A DNA stretch of 64,000 bases from contig JANRLS010000228.1 in NCBI GenBank assembly GCA_033762315.1, positions 1 to 64,000 of the forward strand, read 5' to 3'. Source of the stretch: CAYLLN01 sp033762315 (GTDB taxonomy: Bacteria > Planctomycetota > Planctomycetia > Pirellulales > Pirellulaceae). Each line of letters begins with the position of its first letter. The first letter of the stretch is position 1. Below the pieces are notes generated by a model that worked only from the letters and a program-made list of their open reading frames with translations, was not told the origin of the DNA and did not search any database. A program made the translations under genes and the position numbers. Positions 18,933-27,536 of the stretch are shown one piece after another.

Positions 18933-19293
18933 CCCTGCGTCTGGCCGCGGGCTGAGTCATCTTCAGCAGTTCCAGCAGTTGCCCCATTTGGCAATGCGCT
19001 TCCAGTGGATGCCTAAGCGGCTGGTCAGCCAGCACCCGATAGGCGTTCCTCCGACCGCGCTTTTCGATTTCCAAGTAGTTCGCCGCCACCAGCTCGCCCA
19101 CGATCTTCTGCACCATCCGCTCGGTGATCCCCACCAGCTCGGCAATCTCGCGCAGGCGGATTTCCGGCTCGCGGAAGATGCACCAGAGCACATGGGCATG
19201 ATTCGTCAGAAAGGTCCACGCGGCGGCGGGCGGCTCGGTCGCTCGCGATGCCGGCTGAGGAGAGGAATGGCGTGTGGGCGAACTTTTCTTCAT
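18916..19293 (-). CDS. MarR-like winged helix-turn-helix regulator
   Basis: 125 residues. After a Ser/Pro-rich N-terminal tail (1-25), the core holds a winged helix: IRLREIAELVGITERMVQKI (recognition helix) followed by a wing (YLEIEKRGRRNAYRV). This pattern fits MarR/ArsR-type regulators. No metal- or ligand-binding residues stand out. The ATG at 19293 is preceded by AAGGGGAAAAA. A near-perfect palindrome 37 bases upstream (19330-19357) is a plausible autoregulatory operator. Confidence 0.8.
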   Translation of the reverse strand: MKKSSPTRHSSPQPASRATEPPAAAWTFLTNHAHVLWCIFREPEIRLREIAELVGITERMVQKIVGELVAANYLEIEKRGRRNAYRVLADQPLRHPLEAHCQMGQLLELLKMTQPAARRRVNRDS

Positions 19294-19329
19294 TTTTTCC
19301 CCTTGCGGCGAGTCTCATCGTACGATAAG

Positions 19330-19357
19330 AAATACATGAACTATGTTTCGTGTATTT
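19330..19357. promoter_or_regulatory. Palindromic operator candidate upstream of the wHTH gene
   Basis: The left arm AAATACATGAA (19330-19340) and right arm TTCGTGTATTT (19347-19357) pair at 10 of 11 positions around a 6-base centre. Dyad length and AT-richness suit a MarR-type dimer. The non-coding stretch 19294-19616 also holds an 18-base direct repeat and no other recognisable feature. Confidence 0.5.
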
Positions 19358-19392
19358 GAGCGCGGTAAACGCTGTGCTGGCTCCCTGACTTG

Positions 19393-19428
19393 TCCACGGC
19401 TCGGTGATTGTCCATGGCTCGGTGATCC
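19393..19428. repeat. 18-base tandem direct repeat
   Basis: TCCACGGCTCGGTGATTG (19393-19410) is followed at once by TCCATGGCTCGGTGATCC (19411-19428), a match at 15 of 18 positions. It lies in the leader region of the carbonic anhydrase gene. It could be a pair of regulator sites or simple slippage. Confidence 0.6.
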
Positions 19429-19616
19429 GTGGGAATTCATCCGGCCGGCTGTCGAGCGGGGCGGCGACCCAGGCCCCGCGCTCCCCTGGCTGTACAACTT
19501 ACTGGCACTCCGCGCTCGGTCTCAAGAGTGGCGGTAAACTTTAGTCCCCCGCGATTTGTCGCAGAATTGCCTCCTCGCCAAACATTCTTCACCAACCTTC
19601 CTTTCGCGCTAGGAAA

Positions 19617-20207
19617 ATGACAATGTCCGAGCCATCCCCCGCCTCCCCCGCCGAAGCCTTGGCCCGCTTGTATGCCGGCAATCAGCGCTTTGCCCGCGGC
19701 GAGCCGCGGGAGCTCAATCGCGATCTGAACCGGGTCAAATCGGTGGCCGAGCAGCAGCGCCCCTTTGCCGCGTTTCTGGGCTGCGCCGATTCGCGCGTCC
19801 CCGTCGAAATCATCTTCGACCAGGGCTTTGGCGATTTGTTCGTTACCCGCATCGCGGGCAATATCGCCAGCAGCGAAAACATCGGCAGCCTGGAATTTGG
19901 CACGCAGGTGCTTGGTGCGCAGGTGCTGTTCGTGCTGGGGCACACCGCGTGCGGAGCTGTTGCCGCCACGCAGGCGGGCGAAGAAGTGCCCGGCCAGATC
20001 AGCGGCCTGTTTCAATACATCCGCCCGGCGATTCGCCACTCGGGGGGCGACCCGCTCAAGGCCGTCACCGACAACGTTCGCTACCAATGCCTGGTCCTTT
20101 CCGAAGCCTCGCCCGTCCTGTCGCGACTGGTCCGCGAGAAGAAACTTTTGGTCGTGGGCGGGGTTTATGATCTGGCAACCGGCACCGTCACGCCGGTCGA
20201 GTATTAG
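19617..20207 (+). CDS. Beta-class carbonic anhydrase
   Basis: 196 residues. It catalyses CO2/bicarbonate interconversion in the cytoplasm. The zinc site is complete: C56 with the D58-R60 dyad in GCADSR, and H109/C112 in LGHTACGA. Length matches the short bacterial beta class. A second in-frame ATG two codons later (19623) is an alternative start. No bicarbonate transporter is adjacent; the next gene on the strand is an unrelated secreted protein. Confidence 0.95.
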   Translation: MTMSEPSPASPAEALARLYAGNQRFARGEPRELNRDLNRVKSVAEQQRPFAAFLGCADSRVPVEIIFDQGFGDLFVTRIAGNIASSENIGSLEFGTQVLGAQVLFVLGHTACGAVAATQAGEEVPGQISGLFQYIRPAIRHSGGDPLKAVTDNVRYQCLVLSEASPVLSRLVREKKLLVVGGVYDLATGTVTPVEY

Positions 20208-20270
20208 CGGCGGCACCGTCGCCAGGACTGCTGGCTGGCGGCATGAATCTCGCCGGGGCACCCTCAGGCA

Positions 20271-21581
20271 ATGTCTCTCATGACTTCGATTTCGCCGCGC
20301 CGCACGTTGATTGGGGGTGCCCTCCTGGCGCTCCCGCTCGTGGCAATCTGCTGGTTGAGCTCGCAGCAATCCGCGAATGCCGACCCGCCTCGTCCCGGCG
20401 AGCGACCCCCACCCGAAATTGTCGCCAAGGCTCGTCCCGCGGCCAAAGCGTTGCGCGAGGCTCTCGCCGCGAACGATGCGGCCGCCGTGCGGAGCGCGGT
20501 CGCTCGGGGGATCGAAGCCCTCGGCCCGTGGGCGGGCAACCCCGAAACGGCGACGAAACACTATCCGCCGGTCGATCGCTCGCCGTACGACGTCGCGCGG
20601 GCCAAGGACTGGTGGCTCCGCGAAATCGAGCGCGGCCAGCGCGGCCTTCCCTGGCGCAAGAATCCCGCCGGCGACCCGCGAAAAATGCCAGCCGGCCTGC
20701 GCGAAGCGGCCTGGCCCTTGGCGGCCTTGGCCCGCTCGGCGGTCCTCTTTCCCGAGCAGCGCGACGAGTTGACCCGCGAAGTCCGCGCCGGTGCGGATTG
20801 GCTCGTCAAGCTGCAAGACCAGAGCGGCGTCTTTCCGTTTCCCATCGGTCCCGCGCTCGAACCGCGCGAGAAGGTCGGGTTCATCGTGGCCCGCGCCATC
20901 AAGGAGCATCCGGAGATCGTCGTCAACGACTGGATTCCCGACGACCGGGACGATGGGGGCCTGCAGTTCGACAATGGCCTTTGCGGCCGGGCCTTGGTAG
21001 AGGCTTGGGAGCTGACCCGCGAGCCGAAGTATCTTGCCGCGGCAAGAAAGGCGGGGGACTGGGCCAGCAGCCGGCCGCTGGTTTCGAACTGGAACTACAA
21101 CGCCTTCAGCGTCGGCCTGCTCGCACGCTTGGCGCGGGCCACCGGCGAGACAAAGTACCTGAACGCCGCCATTCAGAAGACGGAAGTTGGCGTTCTGCCG
21201 GGTCAATTGTCCGGAGGCCGCTGGTTCGACGCTCACAATGCCTGCGCGGTGTATCACAACATCCTGCTCCGCGAGCTACTCGAACTGGATCGCTCCCTGC
21301 CAAAGGAACATCCCTTTCGGCCGACGCTGGGCGACGCTCTGCAACGCGGCCTCGACCAGGCCGCCGACGAAACGCTCGCCGAGGGATACTCGGGAACTTG
21401 GACCGACAATTTCGCGCAAGCCTTGCAGTGGATCGGCCCCCAAGACAAGTGGCGCGCAGCAATGCACGCCAATCTCAATGCCTCCGGCAAGGGGGGCGCA
21501 CCGAGCGCCGGCTATGCGCTCGTTGCCGTGCTCGAACTCGCCGCGGCCGAGGCCGCGGTTCCCGCGCGAATCGCCCCCTGA
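20271..21581 (+). CDS. Secreted alpha/alpha-toroid protein of unknown role
   Basis: 436 residues with an N-terminal signal (SPRRTLIGGALLALPLVAIC, possibly Tat-like with a twin Arg). The rest is helix-rich with recurring pairs (ADWLVKLQDQSGVF; ALVEAWELTREPKYLAAARK; GLLARLARATGETKYLNAAI) typical of six-hairpin or terpenoid-cyclase-like toroids such as GH88, GH105 and related sugar hydrolases. I cannot assign catalytic residues. It is probably exported and may act on saccharides. Confidence 0.7.
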   Translation: MSLMTSISPRRTLIGGALLALPLVAICWLSSQQSANADPPRPGERPPPEIVAKARPAAKALREALAANDAAAVRSAVARGIEALGPWAGNPETATKHYPPVDRSPYDVARAKDWWLREIERGQRGLPWRKNPAGDPRKMPAGLREAAWPLAALARSAVLFPEQRDELTREVRAGADWLVKLQDQSGVFPFPIGPALEPREKVGFIVARAIKEHPEIVVNDWIPDDRDDGGLQFDNGLCGRALVEAWELTREPKYLAAARKAGDWASSRPLVSNWNYNAFSVGLLARLARATGETKYLNAAIQKTEVGVLPGQLSGGRWFDAHNACAVYHNILLRELLELDRSLPKEHPFRPTLGDALQRGLDQAADETLAEGYSGTWTDNFAQALQWIGPQDKWRAAMHANLNASGKGGAPSAGYALVAVLELAAAEAAVPARIAP

Positions 21582-21659
21582 CCCGCCTGCCAGCCATGCC
21601 GTGCGGCATGGGCTACAATGGCGGCTTGGTTCCGCGTCCTCAATTTGGGAGCAGCGATC

Positions 21660-21857
21660 ATGGTCGCCCGCTACAAACTCTTCCGGTCGAGCTACGAATC
21701 GTGGGACACGTTGTGCCAGCAAGTGACCACCTTCCTGACCGAGCTTGGCCCGGAGCGTGTCATCGGCGTCTCGCAAAGCCACGAAAACACCCTCGGCATT
21801 TTCACCGTGTGGTATTGGGATTGGGAGGGAGAAAACTCTCCCCCCGCGGCCGCTTAG
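21660..21857 (+). CDS. Small conserved-looking cytosolic protein
   Basis: 65 residues from the ATG at 21660 (MVARYKLFRSSYESWDTLCQ). The pattern ELGPERVIGVSQSHENTLGI followed by FTVWYW resembles a short family of uncharacterised bacterial proteins with an ER(V/L)I-x-(V/I)SHS core. The function is unknown. An in-frame ATG at 21618 is an alternative start, but the 14 extra residues have no family support. Confidence 0.6.
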   Translation: MVARYKLFRSSYESWDTLCQQVTTFLTELGPERVIGVSQSHENTLGIFTVWYWDWEGENSPPAAA

Positions 21858-21898
21858 TGCCGTGTCCGATGACCACGACGCCTCGCGACCGATGACCA

Positions 21899-22528
21899 CT
21901 AGCGAAAATTGTCTTCGTTCCAAGCGTCTTTGTTGTTGACGATGTAAAAATCGAAGTTGTCGATCTTTTGCTTGAAAAAGGCCAGATCGACATTCACGTT
22001 GGCGAAGCCCTTGATCGCCTTGATCCGCCCGCCGCTGTTGTCGGTCGGCGGCACATAGACAAAGTGCCCGAAGAAATTGTCCCCCGCGCGCAGCAGCTCC
22101 AGCCAGCGCTGCGTGGGAACATTCTCCGGCTCGGGAACCGCCGCCAGCGTGGCGAATAGCAGCACGTCGTCGTCGCCGTTGTCGAGCATCACGCCGACCC
22201 AATAGTTCTTGCACGCCACGGTGAAGTACTTCCGCTCGACGCCGTTATTCTCGTAGGTCGCCACCTTCGTTTCGTATCCCAGCTTGCCGAGCAGTTCCGC
22301 GAGCGAATCGTCGGTCAGCTTCGCCACCGGCGCGGCGTTGCCGCCGGAGGGGATATTCGGCCCGACGTTCACCCCGCGAGCTTGCGGCGAAGCGGTCGCG
22401 ATGGCTTGCGCGCCAGGCGATTTTGGTGCCGCCACGGCTCCCGTTTTCTTTGGCGGCGCGGGTTCGGCGGCAAAGGCCGCGAGCGCAAGCAGCAGTCCAC
22501 AAGCTCCGATTCCCAGGCAATAGCGCAT
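21899..22528 (-). CDS. Secreted YbjN-like protein
   Basis: 209 residues from the ATG at 22528, giving a signal peptide (MRYCLGIGACGLLLALAAFA). A Pro/Ala-rich linker is followed from about 75 by an alpha/beta domain (LTDDSLAELLGKLGYETKV ... WVGVMLDNGDDDVLLFATL ... FFKQKIDNFDFYIVNN). This looks like the YbjN/type III chaperone-like fold, an assignment made from the overall pattern only. The function is unknown. It is divergent from pepT. Confidence 0.65.
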   Translation of the reverse strand: MRYCLGIGACGLLLALAAFAAEPAPPKKTGAVAAPKSPGAQAIATASPQARGVNVGPNIPSGGNAAPVAKLTDDSLAELLGKLGYETKVATYENNGVERKYFTVACKNYWVGVMLDNGDDDVLLFATLAAVPEPENVPTQRWLELLRAGDNFFGHFVYVPPTDNSGGRIKAIKGFANVNVDLAFFKQKIDNFDFYIVNNKDAWNEDNFR

Positions 22529-22761
22529 GGCATTTCCCTCGGCAAAAAATGGTTGAATGGCGGCGCGTCGCGACCCTCGCCCGCACGTTAGTGCCCTGCG
22601 CGAGTCCGCTGGTTCGACATCATAATTCGCTTTCACCTCGGGAACCAACCGGCGACCCGCGGGAAGTCGCGACCTGGCGCGTAGCTCTGTGCGATGCCGA
22701 TCCCGTGGCAAACGCCCTCCCACCCCGTTACTCCGGCCGCGCTATCGGCTAATCTGGCGAC

Positions 22762-24021
22762 ATGAACAACATCAATCATCAGCGGCTTTTGGGCAGATTC
22801 CTGCGCTACGTGCAAATCGACACGACGGCGGGCGAGCCGGGGGGGACGTATCCCAGTTCGCCGGGGCAGCTGGTGCTGGGCAAGCTGTTGGCCAGCGAGC
22901 TGCGCGAAATGGGGCTGAAGGACGTGGAGCACGACTCCCACGGCCTCGTGTGGGCCACGATTCCCGCGACGATCAAGTCGCCCGATGGCACCCCGCTGCC
23001 GGTGGTCGCTTTCAACGCGCATGTCGATACCTCGCCCGAGACGACGGGGAAGAACGTCAAGCCACACGTCATCAAGCACTATGGTGGCGGCGACATACCT
23101 CTCGTTGGCGATCCGACCAAGGTGATTCGCGTCGCCGACAATCCCGAATTGACCACCCTCGTCGGCAAGACCCTGATTACCACCGACGGCACGACGCTCC
23201 TCGGATCGGACGACAAATCCGGCGTCGCGGTCATCATGGAGCTGGCCCATACGCTGCTCGAACATCCGCAAATTCCGCACGGCCCGGTTCGCGTCCTCTT
23301 CACTTGCGACGAGGAAATCGGCCACGGAATCGACCACGTCGATCTGGGCAAGCTCGCCGCCACCGTCGCCTACACCCTCGACGGCAGCGGCACCGGCGAG
23401 ATCGATACCGAAACCTTCTCCGCCGACCTGGCCACCATTCTCATCCACGGCATCAACATCCATCCCAGCATCGGCAAGGGGCGGATGCTGAACGCCCTCA
23501 AGGTGGCGGCCGCTCTGCTCGATCGCTTTCCCCAGGACGGCCTCTCGCCCGAAACGACCGCCGGCCGCGACGGCTTCGTGCATCCGTATGTCATCGAAGG
23601 GGGCGTGGCCGAAGTAAAGATCAAGGTTCTGCTCCGCGACTTCGTTTCCTCCGGCCTCGCCGACAAAGCCGAGCTGCTCCGGTCAATCGCTCGCGAGACC
23701 GAGGCCCAGTTCCCCGGCAGCCGGATCGAGGTCCAGGTGAGCAAGCAATATCGCAACTTGGGGGAAGGGCTGGCGAAGGAGCCCCGCGCGGTGGCCTATG
23801 TGCAAGAGGCTTATCAGCGTCTGGGCCGCGAATATAAGCTGACGATCATCCGCGGCGGCACCGACGGCTCGCAGCTCACGGAGAAGGGCCTCCCCACGCC
23901 AAATCTTTCGACCGGCGAGCACAACCCGCACTCGCCGCTCGAATGGACCTGCCTCGAAGAGATGGTGCAAGCCACCGAGCTGCTCGTCCAGCTCGTGCAG
24001 GTCTGGGCCGAAAAGCGCTAG
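22762..24021 (+). CDS. pepT: Peptidase T (tripeptide aminopeptidase)
   Basis: 419 residues; M20 metallopeptidase. Di-zinc ligands are seen in FNAHVDTSPE (His), LLGSDDKSGVA (bridging Asp), TCDEEIGHG (catalytic Glu and ligand Glu), YTLDGSGTGEI (Asp) and STGEHNPHS (His). It removes N-terminal residues from tripeptides in the cytoplasm. Length agrees with characterised PepT (about 410). It stands alone, facing the helicase gene across a heptamer repeat array. Confidence 0.96.
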   Translation: MNNINHQRLLGRFLRYVQIDTTAGEPGGTYPSSPGQLVLGKLLASELREMGLKDVEHDSHGLVWATIPATIKSPDGTPLPVVAFNAHVDTSPETTGKNVKPHVIKHYGGGDIPLVGDPTKVIRVADNPELTTLVGKTLITTDGTTLLGSDDKSGVAVIMELAHTLLEHPQIPHGPVRVLFTCDEEIGHGIDHVDLGKLAATVAYTLDGSGTGEIDTETFSADLATILIHGINIHPSIGKGRMLNALKVAAALLDRFPQDGLSPETTAGRDGFVHPYVIEGGVAEVKIKVLLRDFVSSGLADKAELLRSIARETEAQFPGSRIEVQVSKQYRNLGEGLAKEPRAVAYVQEAYQRLGREYKLTIIRGGTDGSQLTEKGLPTPNLSTGEHNPHSPLEWTCLEEMVQATELLVQLVQVWAEKR

Positions 24022-24038
24022 GCTTCCGGCGGGGAATG

Positions 24039-24094
24039 ACCAAGCACCAAGGACCAAGAACAAAGAACAAAGGACCACGGAGCACGGACCACGG
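24039..24094. repeat. Array of eight direct heptamers
   Basis: Eight contiguous 7-base units in exact phase, consensus ACCAAGG/ACCACGG: units start at 24039, 24046, 24053, 24060, 24067, 24074, 24081 and 24088. The array lies between the convergent pepT and helicase genes. It shares heptamer phasing and AC/AAG-rich composition with the inverted arrays at 27003/27491. Confidence 0.9.
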
Positions 24095-24123
24095 ATGAAT
24101 CCGGCCCGGACGGGTTCAGGGGC

Positions 24124-26037
24124 CTACATGGCCATTTCTTCCCACACGGTCCCATAGGCGTCGTGCAACTCGAACCACTCGAGCAGCCGGCGATAGAAAG
24201 GATGCCCGCCGATGGTGGCGCTGTCGCCGATAACGATCAGCTTGCGGCGAGCGCGCGTCAAGGCGACATTCATCCGCCGCGTATCCTTGAGAAAGCCGAT
24301 CTCCCCCGCGGCATTGCTCCGGACGAGCGAAATCACGACTGCTTCCTTTTCGCGGCCCTGAAAGCCATCGACCGTATCGATTTCCAGCCCGGCAATCGGC
24401 AGCCGCTCGCGAAGCAGCCGCACTTGAGCCGAATAGGGGGCGATGACGGCGATTTCGCGCGGAGCGACTCCGGCGTCCAATAGACTCTGTACCTGTCGCA
24501 CCGCGACATCGCCTTCGGCCGGGTTGCGGCGGCTTTCGCCGGCGGGCTCGGCTTCGTCGTCGTAGCCAGCGCCGGCCGTGTCGATAAACCGCAAGGGACT
24601 GGCCACCAGCGGCCCCGGCGAAACATGCGGCAAATCGGCGAGCAAATGCCCCGCCACCGTGGCATCGGCCGTGAGCGAGTCTTCGTAAAACTCGGCCGAC
24701 GAAAAGCCCATGATCGCCGCGTGCATTCGGTATTGCACCGTCAGACGGCGCGAAATGGCCCCGCCCGCCAGCCGCATCAGCCGCTCCAGCAGGCTGGTCG
24801 CCAGTCCTTCGGCAGCCGCCTCGGAGGAAAGAATCGTCGGCGGCAGCTGGCAATGATCGCCGGCCAGCACGATTCGCTCGGCCCGCAACAGCGGAATCCA
24901 GCAGGCCGGCTCGGTTGCTTGTGCCGCTTCGTCGATCACCACCAGGCCAAACTGCCGGTCGCCGAGCACTTGAGCATCGACGCCGGTCAGCGTGGCGCAA
25001 ATCACGCCGGCCGAATCGAGCAAATGCTCGACCACTTGCTGTTCGATCCGCCTGGCATCGGCGATCAGTTCCCGGGCCTCGCGCCGCAGCCCCGCCTTCG
25101 CCCCCGGCGGTGGCTTGGCGCGGGTGAAGCGGTCGGCTTTGCTAAAAAGTCCGGCGGCTTCTTTTTGCAGCTTGCGGGCCAGGGCAACGTCGGGATGGGC
25201 ATCGACCAGGAGGTCCAGCGTGTGGGCCTGCAATTCGGGCAGCACGCGGGCCGGATGGCCGATTCGCACCGCCCGTTCGCCCACCCGCACCAGCCGCTCC
25301 AGCAGGTTATCGACCGCCATGTTGCTCGGCGCGCACGCCAGCACTTTCTCGCCACGAGCGACGGCCTGCCGGATCAGTTCGACGACCGTCCGCGTCTTGC
25401 CGGTGCCGGGGGGTCCGTGAATGATTGCCACGTCCTGCGCCGCGAGCGCCTGTTCGACGGCCGTAATTTGCGGTGGATTGAGGCCCAAGTCGAGCGGCGA
25501 CAGCGGCTCGAGATCGCCAAACCGGGGCTCACGACTGCCGAGCAGTGCGTCGCGGAGGCGAGTGAGCCGGCCCCGATCGACCTTGCGGGCCGTGTCGAGC
25601 GCCGCTTGCTGGCGCTGGCGGGCGATCTCATCGGTCGCGGCATCGAGGCGGAAGGTGGGGCGGTCGCGCTCGGGCTCCGGAGCTTCGCGAAAGGCGACTT
25701 CCAGCGCGTTGCCATCGCGCCAGGCGACCACTCCCCGCCAGCCGGGCGAACGCTCGACCCCCTCTTCCGTGAGCAGCACCGGCGAACCAACGCTGAACCG
25801 ATTCCACGGGAGCGGTTGCGATTGGTCGCGCTTGCGGAGCGTCAGCATCGCCCGCCCCGCCAGGGCCGGCCGCTCGTCGCGAATCGCCAGCTTGACGAGG
25901 CAATTCCCCCCGCGTTCCGCCTCGGGCCCCACTTGCTGGCGAGCCCGCTCGGCCAGTTGCGCGGCCTCGGCATCGGCTTCGAGGCGGAGCAGCCGCGATA
26001 ACTTATCGAAATGATTGGCGGGATGCAGCGGTCGCAT
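24124..26037 (-). CDS. Superfamily 1 DNA/RNA helicase (IGHMBP2/Dna2-like)
   Basis: 637 residues from the ATG at 26037 (MRPLHPANHFDKLSRLL); longer readings run into the divergent PNP promoter. All helicase motifs are visible: I GPPGTGKTRT, Ia CAPSNMAVDN, II VIDEAAQ, III LAGDHCQLPPT, IV VQYRMHAAIM, V DTVDGFQGREKEAVV, VI NVALTRARRKL. An N-terminal beta-rich region precedes the motor. The layout matches the UPF1-like group that includes IGHMBP2. The likely role is ATP-driven unwinding in nucleic-acid maintenance. Confidence 0.93.
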   Translation of the reverse strand: MRPLHPANHFDKLSRLLRLEADAEAAQLAERARQQVGPEAERGGNCLVKLAIRDERPALAGRAMLTLRKRDQSQPLPWNRFSVGSPVLLTEEGVERSPGWRGVVAWRDGNALEVAFREAPEPERDRPTFRLDAATDEIARQRQQAALDTARKVDRGRLTRLRDALLGSREPRFGDLEPLSPLDLGLNPPQITAVEQALAAQDVAIIHGPPGTGKTRTVVELIRQAVARGEKVLACAPSNMAVDNLLERLVRVGERAVRIGHPARVLPELQAHTLDLLVDAHPDVALARKLQKEAAGLFSKADRFTRAKPPPGAKAGLRREARELIADARRIEQQVVEHLLDSAGVICATLTGVDAQVLGDRQFGLVVIDEAAQATEPACWIPLLRAERIVLAGDHCQLPPTILSSEAAAEGLATSLLERLMRLAGGAISRRLTVQYRMHAAIMGFSSAEFYEDSLTADATVAGHLLADLPHVSPGPLVASPLRFIDTAGAGYDDEAEPAGESRRNPAEGDVAVRQVQSLLDAGVAPREIAVIAPYSAQVRLLRERLPIAGLEIDTVDGFQGREKEAVVISLVRSNAAGEIGFLKDTRRMNVALTRARRKLIVIGDSATIGGHPFYRRLLEWFELHDAYGTVWEEMAM

Positions 26038-26177
26038 GGGACAGCACGTTAGCTTGCCCGGCGGCCGGTTGCCATCGTGGTACTTGTGAAAGCCGGTGGG
26101 GGTGGTAACTTTGGCGGCACGTTCCGCGAAACTGATTTTTGGTCGCGAGAGGCGGGCCATCTGCTTACGAGGAAAAC

Positions 26178-27002
26178 ATGCACGGGCTTTACGACAAGGT
26201 ACAAGAGGCGGCGGCGAAAATCCGCTCGGTCTGGCCGAAAACACCCCATGCGGGCATCATCCTCGGCACGGGACTGGGGAGCCTCGTCAAGCAAATCGAC
26301 GAGGAAGCGTCGCTCGAATACGGCGACATTCCGCACTTTCCCAAAAGCACGGCGATCAGCCATCGCGGGCGGCTCGTCTGCGGCACGCTCGCGGGGTTGC
26401 CCGTGATGGCGATGGAAGGGCGCTTTCACATGTACGAGGGATATCCGCTGGAGCAGATCACGCTCCCCGTGCGGGTGATGAAGGCCCTGGGAGCCAAGCT
26501 GCTGGTCGTCAGCAATGCCTGCGGCGGCATGAACCCGCACTACAAGTGCAGCGACATCATGCTCATCGAGGACCACATCAACCTGATGGGGGCCAATCCG
26601 CTGATCGGCATCAACGACGACCGGCTCGGGCCGCGGTTTCCCGACATGTGCGAGCCATATTGCCACCAGCTGATCGACCGGGCGATGGCCGTCGCCCGCC
26701 GCGAAGACATTCCCGTTCACCAGGGGGTGTTTGTCGCCGTCAGCGGCCCGAACCTGGAGACGCGGGCCGAGTATCGCTTTTTGCGGGCGATCGGGGCCGA
26801 TGTCGTCGGGATGTCCACCGTGCCCGAGGTGATCGTCGCCATCCACTGCGGCCTGAAGGTGCTTGGCTTCTCGATCATCACCGACATGTGCTTTCCCGAT
26901 TCGCTGGAGCCTGCCGACGTTCCCAAAATCATTGCCAATGCCAACGCGGCAGAGCCCAAGCTGACGAAGCTCGTGCTGGGCGTGCTGGCGGGGGAGAAGT
27001 AG
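26178..27002 (+). CDS. Purine nucleoside phosphorylase paralogue with Asp at the purine-specificity position
   Basis: 274 residues from the ATG at 26178, with GAGG upstream. Trimeric PNP family: GTGLGSL phosphate loop, NACGGMNPHY, GPNLETRAEYRFLRAIGADV, VGMSTVPEVIVA. It cleaves purine nucleosides with phosphate. At the position that is Asn243 in human PNP, this copy has D236 (SIITDMCFPD). Asp there is linked to 6-aminopurine (adenosine-type) acceptance, while Asn selects hypoxanthine and guanine. The second paralogue, 535 bases downstream, keeps Asn, so the two may divide substrates. Confidence 0.93.
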   Translation: MHGLYDKVQEAAAKIRSVWPKTPHAGIILGTGLGSLVKQIDEEASLEYGDIPHFPKSTAISHRGRLVCGTLAGLPVMAMEGRFHMYEGYPLEQITLPVRVMKALGAKLLVVSNACGGMNPHYKCSDIMLIEDHINLMGANPLIGINDDRLGPRFPDMCEPYCHQLIDRAMAVARREDIPVHQGVFVAVSGPNLETRAEYRFLRAIGADVVGMSTVPEVIVAIHCGLKVLGFSIITDMCFPDSLEPADVPKIIANANAAEPKLTKLVLGVLAGEK

Positions 27003-27518
27003 TCCAAGGTCCAAAGTCCAAAGTCCAAAGTTGCAGACGGGAGACAAATCATGGCGCGGATTGAAAGGTTTGAGGATATTGAGGCATGGAAGAAGTCCCG
27101 AGAACTCAACAAGCTGATCTATCAGGCCACCGATTCGGGACGATTCGCGAAGGACTATTCGCTTAAGGACCAGATTCGCCGGGCGTCGATCTCGACCATG
27201 TCGAACATTGCCGAGGGCTTTGAGCGCGGCGGGGATCAGGAATTCGTTCAGCAATTGGCGGTGGCCAAAGGCTCGTGCGGCGAAGTACGCTCGCAGCTCT
27301 ATGCCGCCCTTGACCAAGGCTAGCTCTCGCAGGACAAATTCCAGCTCCTTGCCGGCCACGCCGAACAAGTCAGCCGCATGATTGCCGGCTTCATGACCTA
27401 TCTCCTAAAATCGCCCCTACGCGGAAGCAAATACAAATCCCGCACCTGACAGTTCCGACTTCCGACCTCTGCTTTCCGGCTTCCTCCTTACTTTGGACTT
27501 TGGACCTTGGACCTTGGA
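27003..27518. mobile_element. Heptamer-flanked unit carrying a four-helix-bundle gene
   Basis: The left arm 27003-27030 is one TCCAAGG followed by three TCCAAAG. The right arm 27491-27518 is two CTTTGGA followed by two CCTTGGA. Reverse-complemented, the right arm matches the left at 27 of 28 positions, so the unit has near-perfect inverted ends. The left arm begins immediately after the stop of the first PNP gene, and the right arm ends 18 bases before the second. This looks like an insertion between two duplicated genes. No transposase is present, so mobility is inferred, not shown. Confidence 0.5.
27051..27449 (+). pseudogene. Four-helix-bundle protein (23S rRNA intervening-sequence type) with an in-frame TAG
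   Basis: The frame starts at ATG 27051 (MARIERFEDIEAWKKSRELN) and shows family hallmarks: DQIRRASISTMSNIAEGFER and AVAKGSCGEVRSQLYAALDQG. A TAG at 27321-27323 (codon 91) interrupts it. The same frame then continues LSQDKFQLLAGHAEQVSRM, then IAGFMTYL, to TGA at 27447-27449. The continuation is exactly what the family has after ALDQG, usually with Tyr at the stop position. Full length would be about 131 residues, the usual size. A single TAC/TAT to TAG change is the simplest explanation. The truncated 90-residue product would lack the last helix. Confidence 0.85.
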
Positions 27519-27536
27519 CCCTCCCCCCCGGATCGA

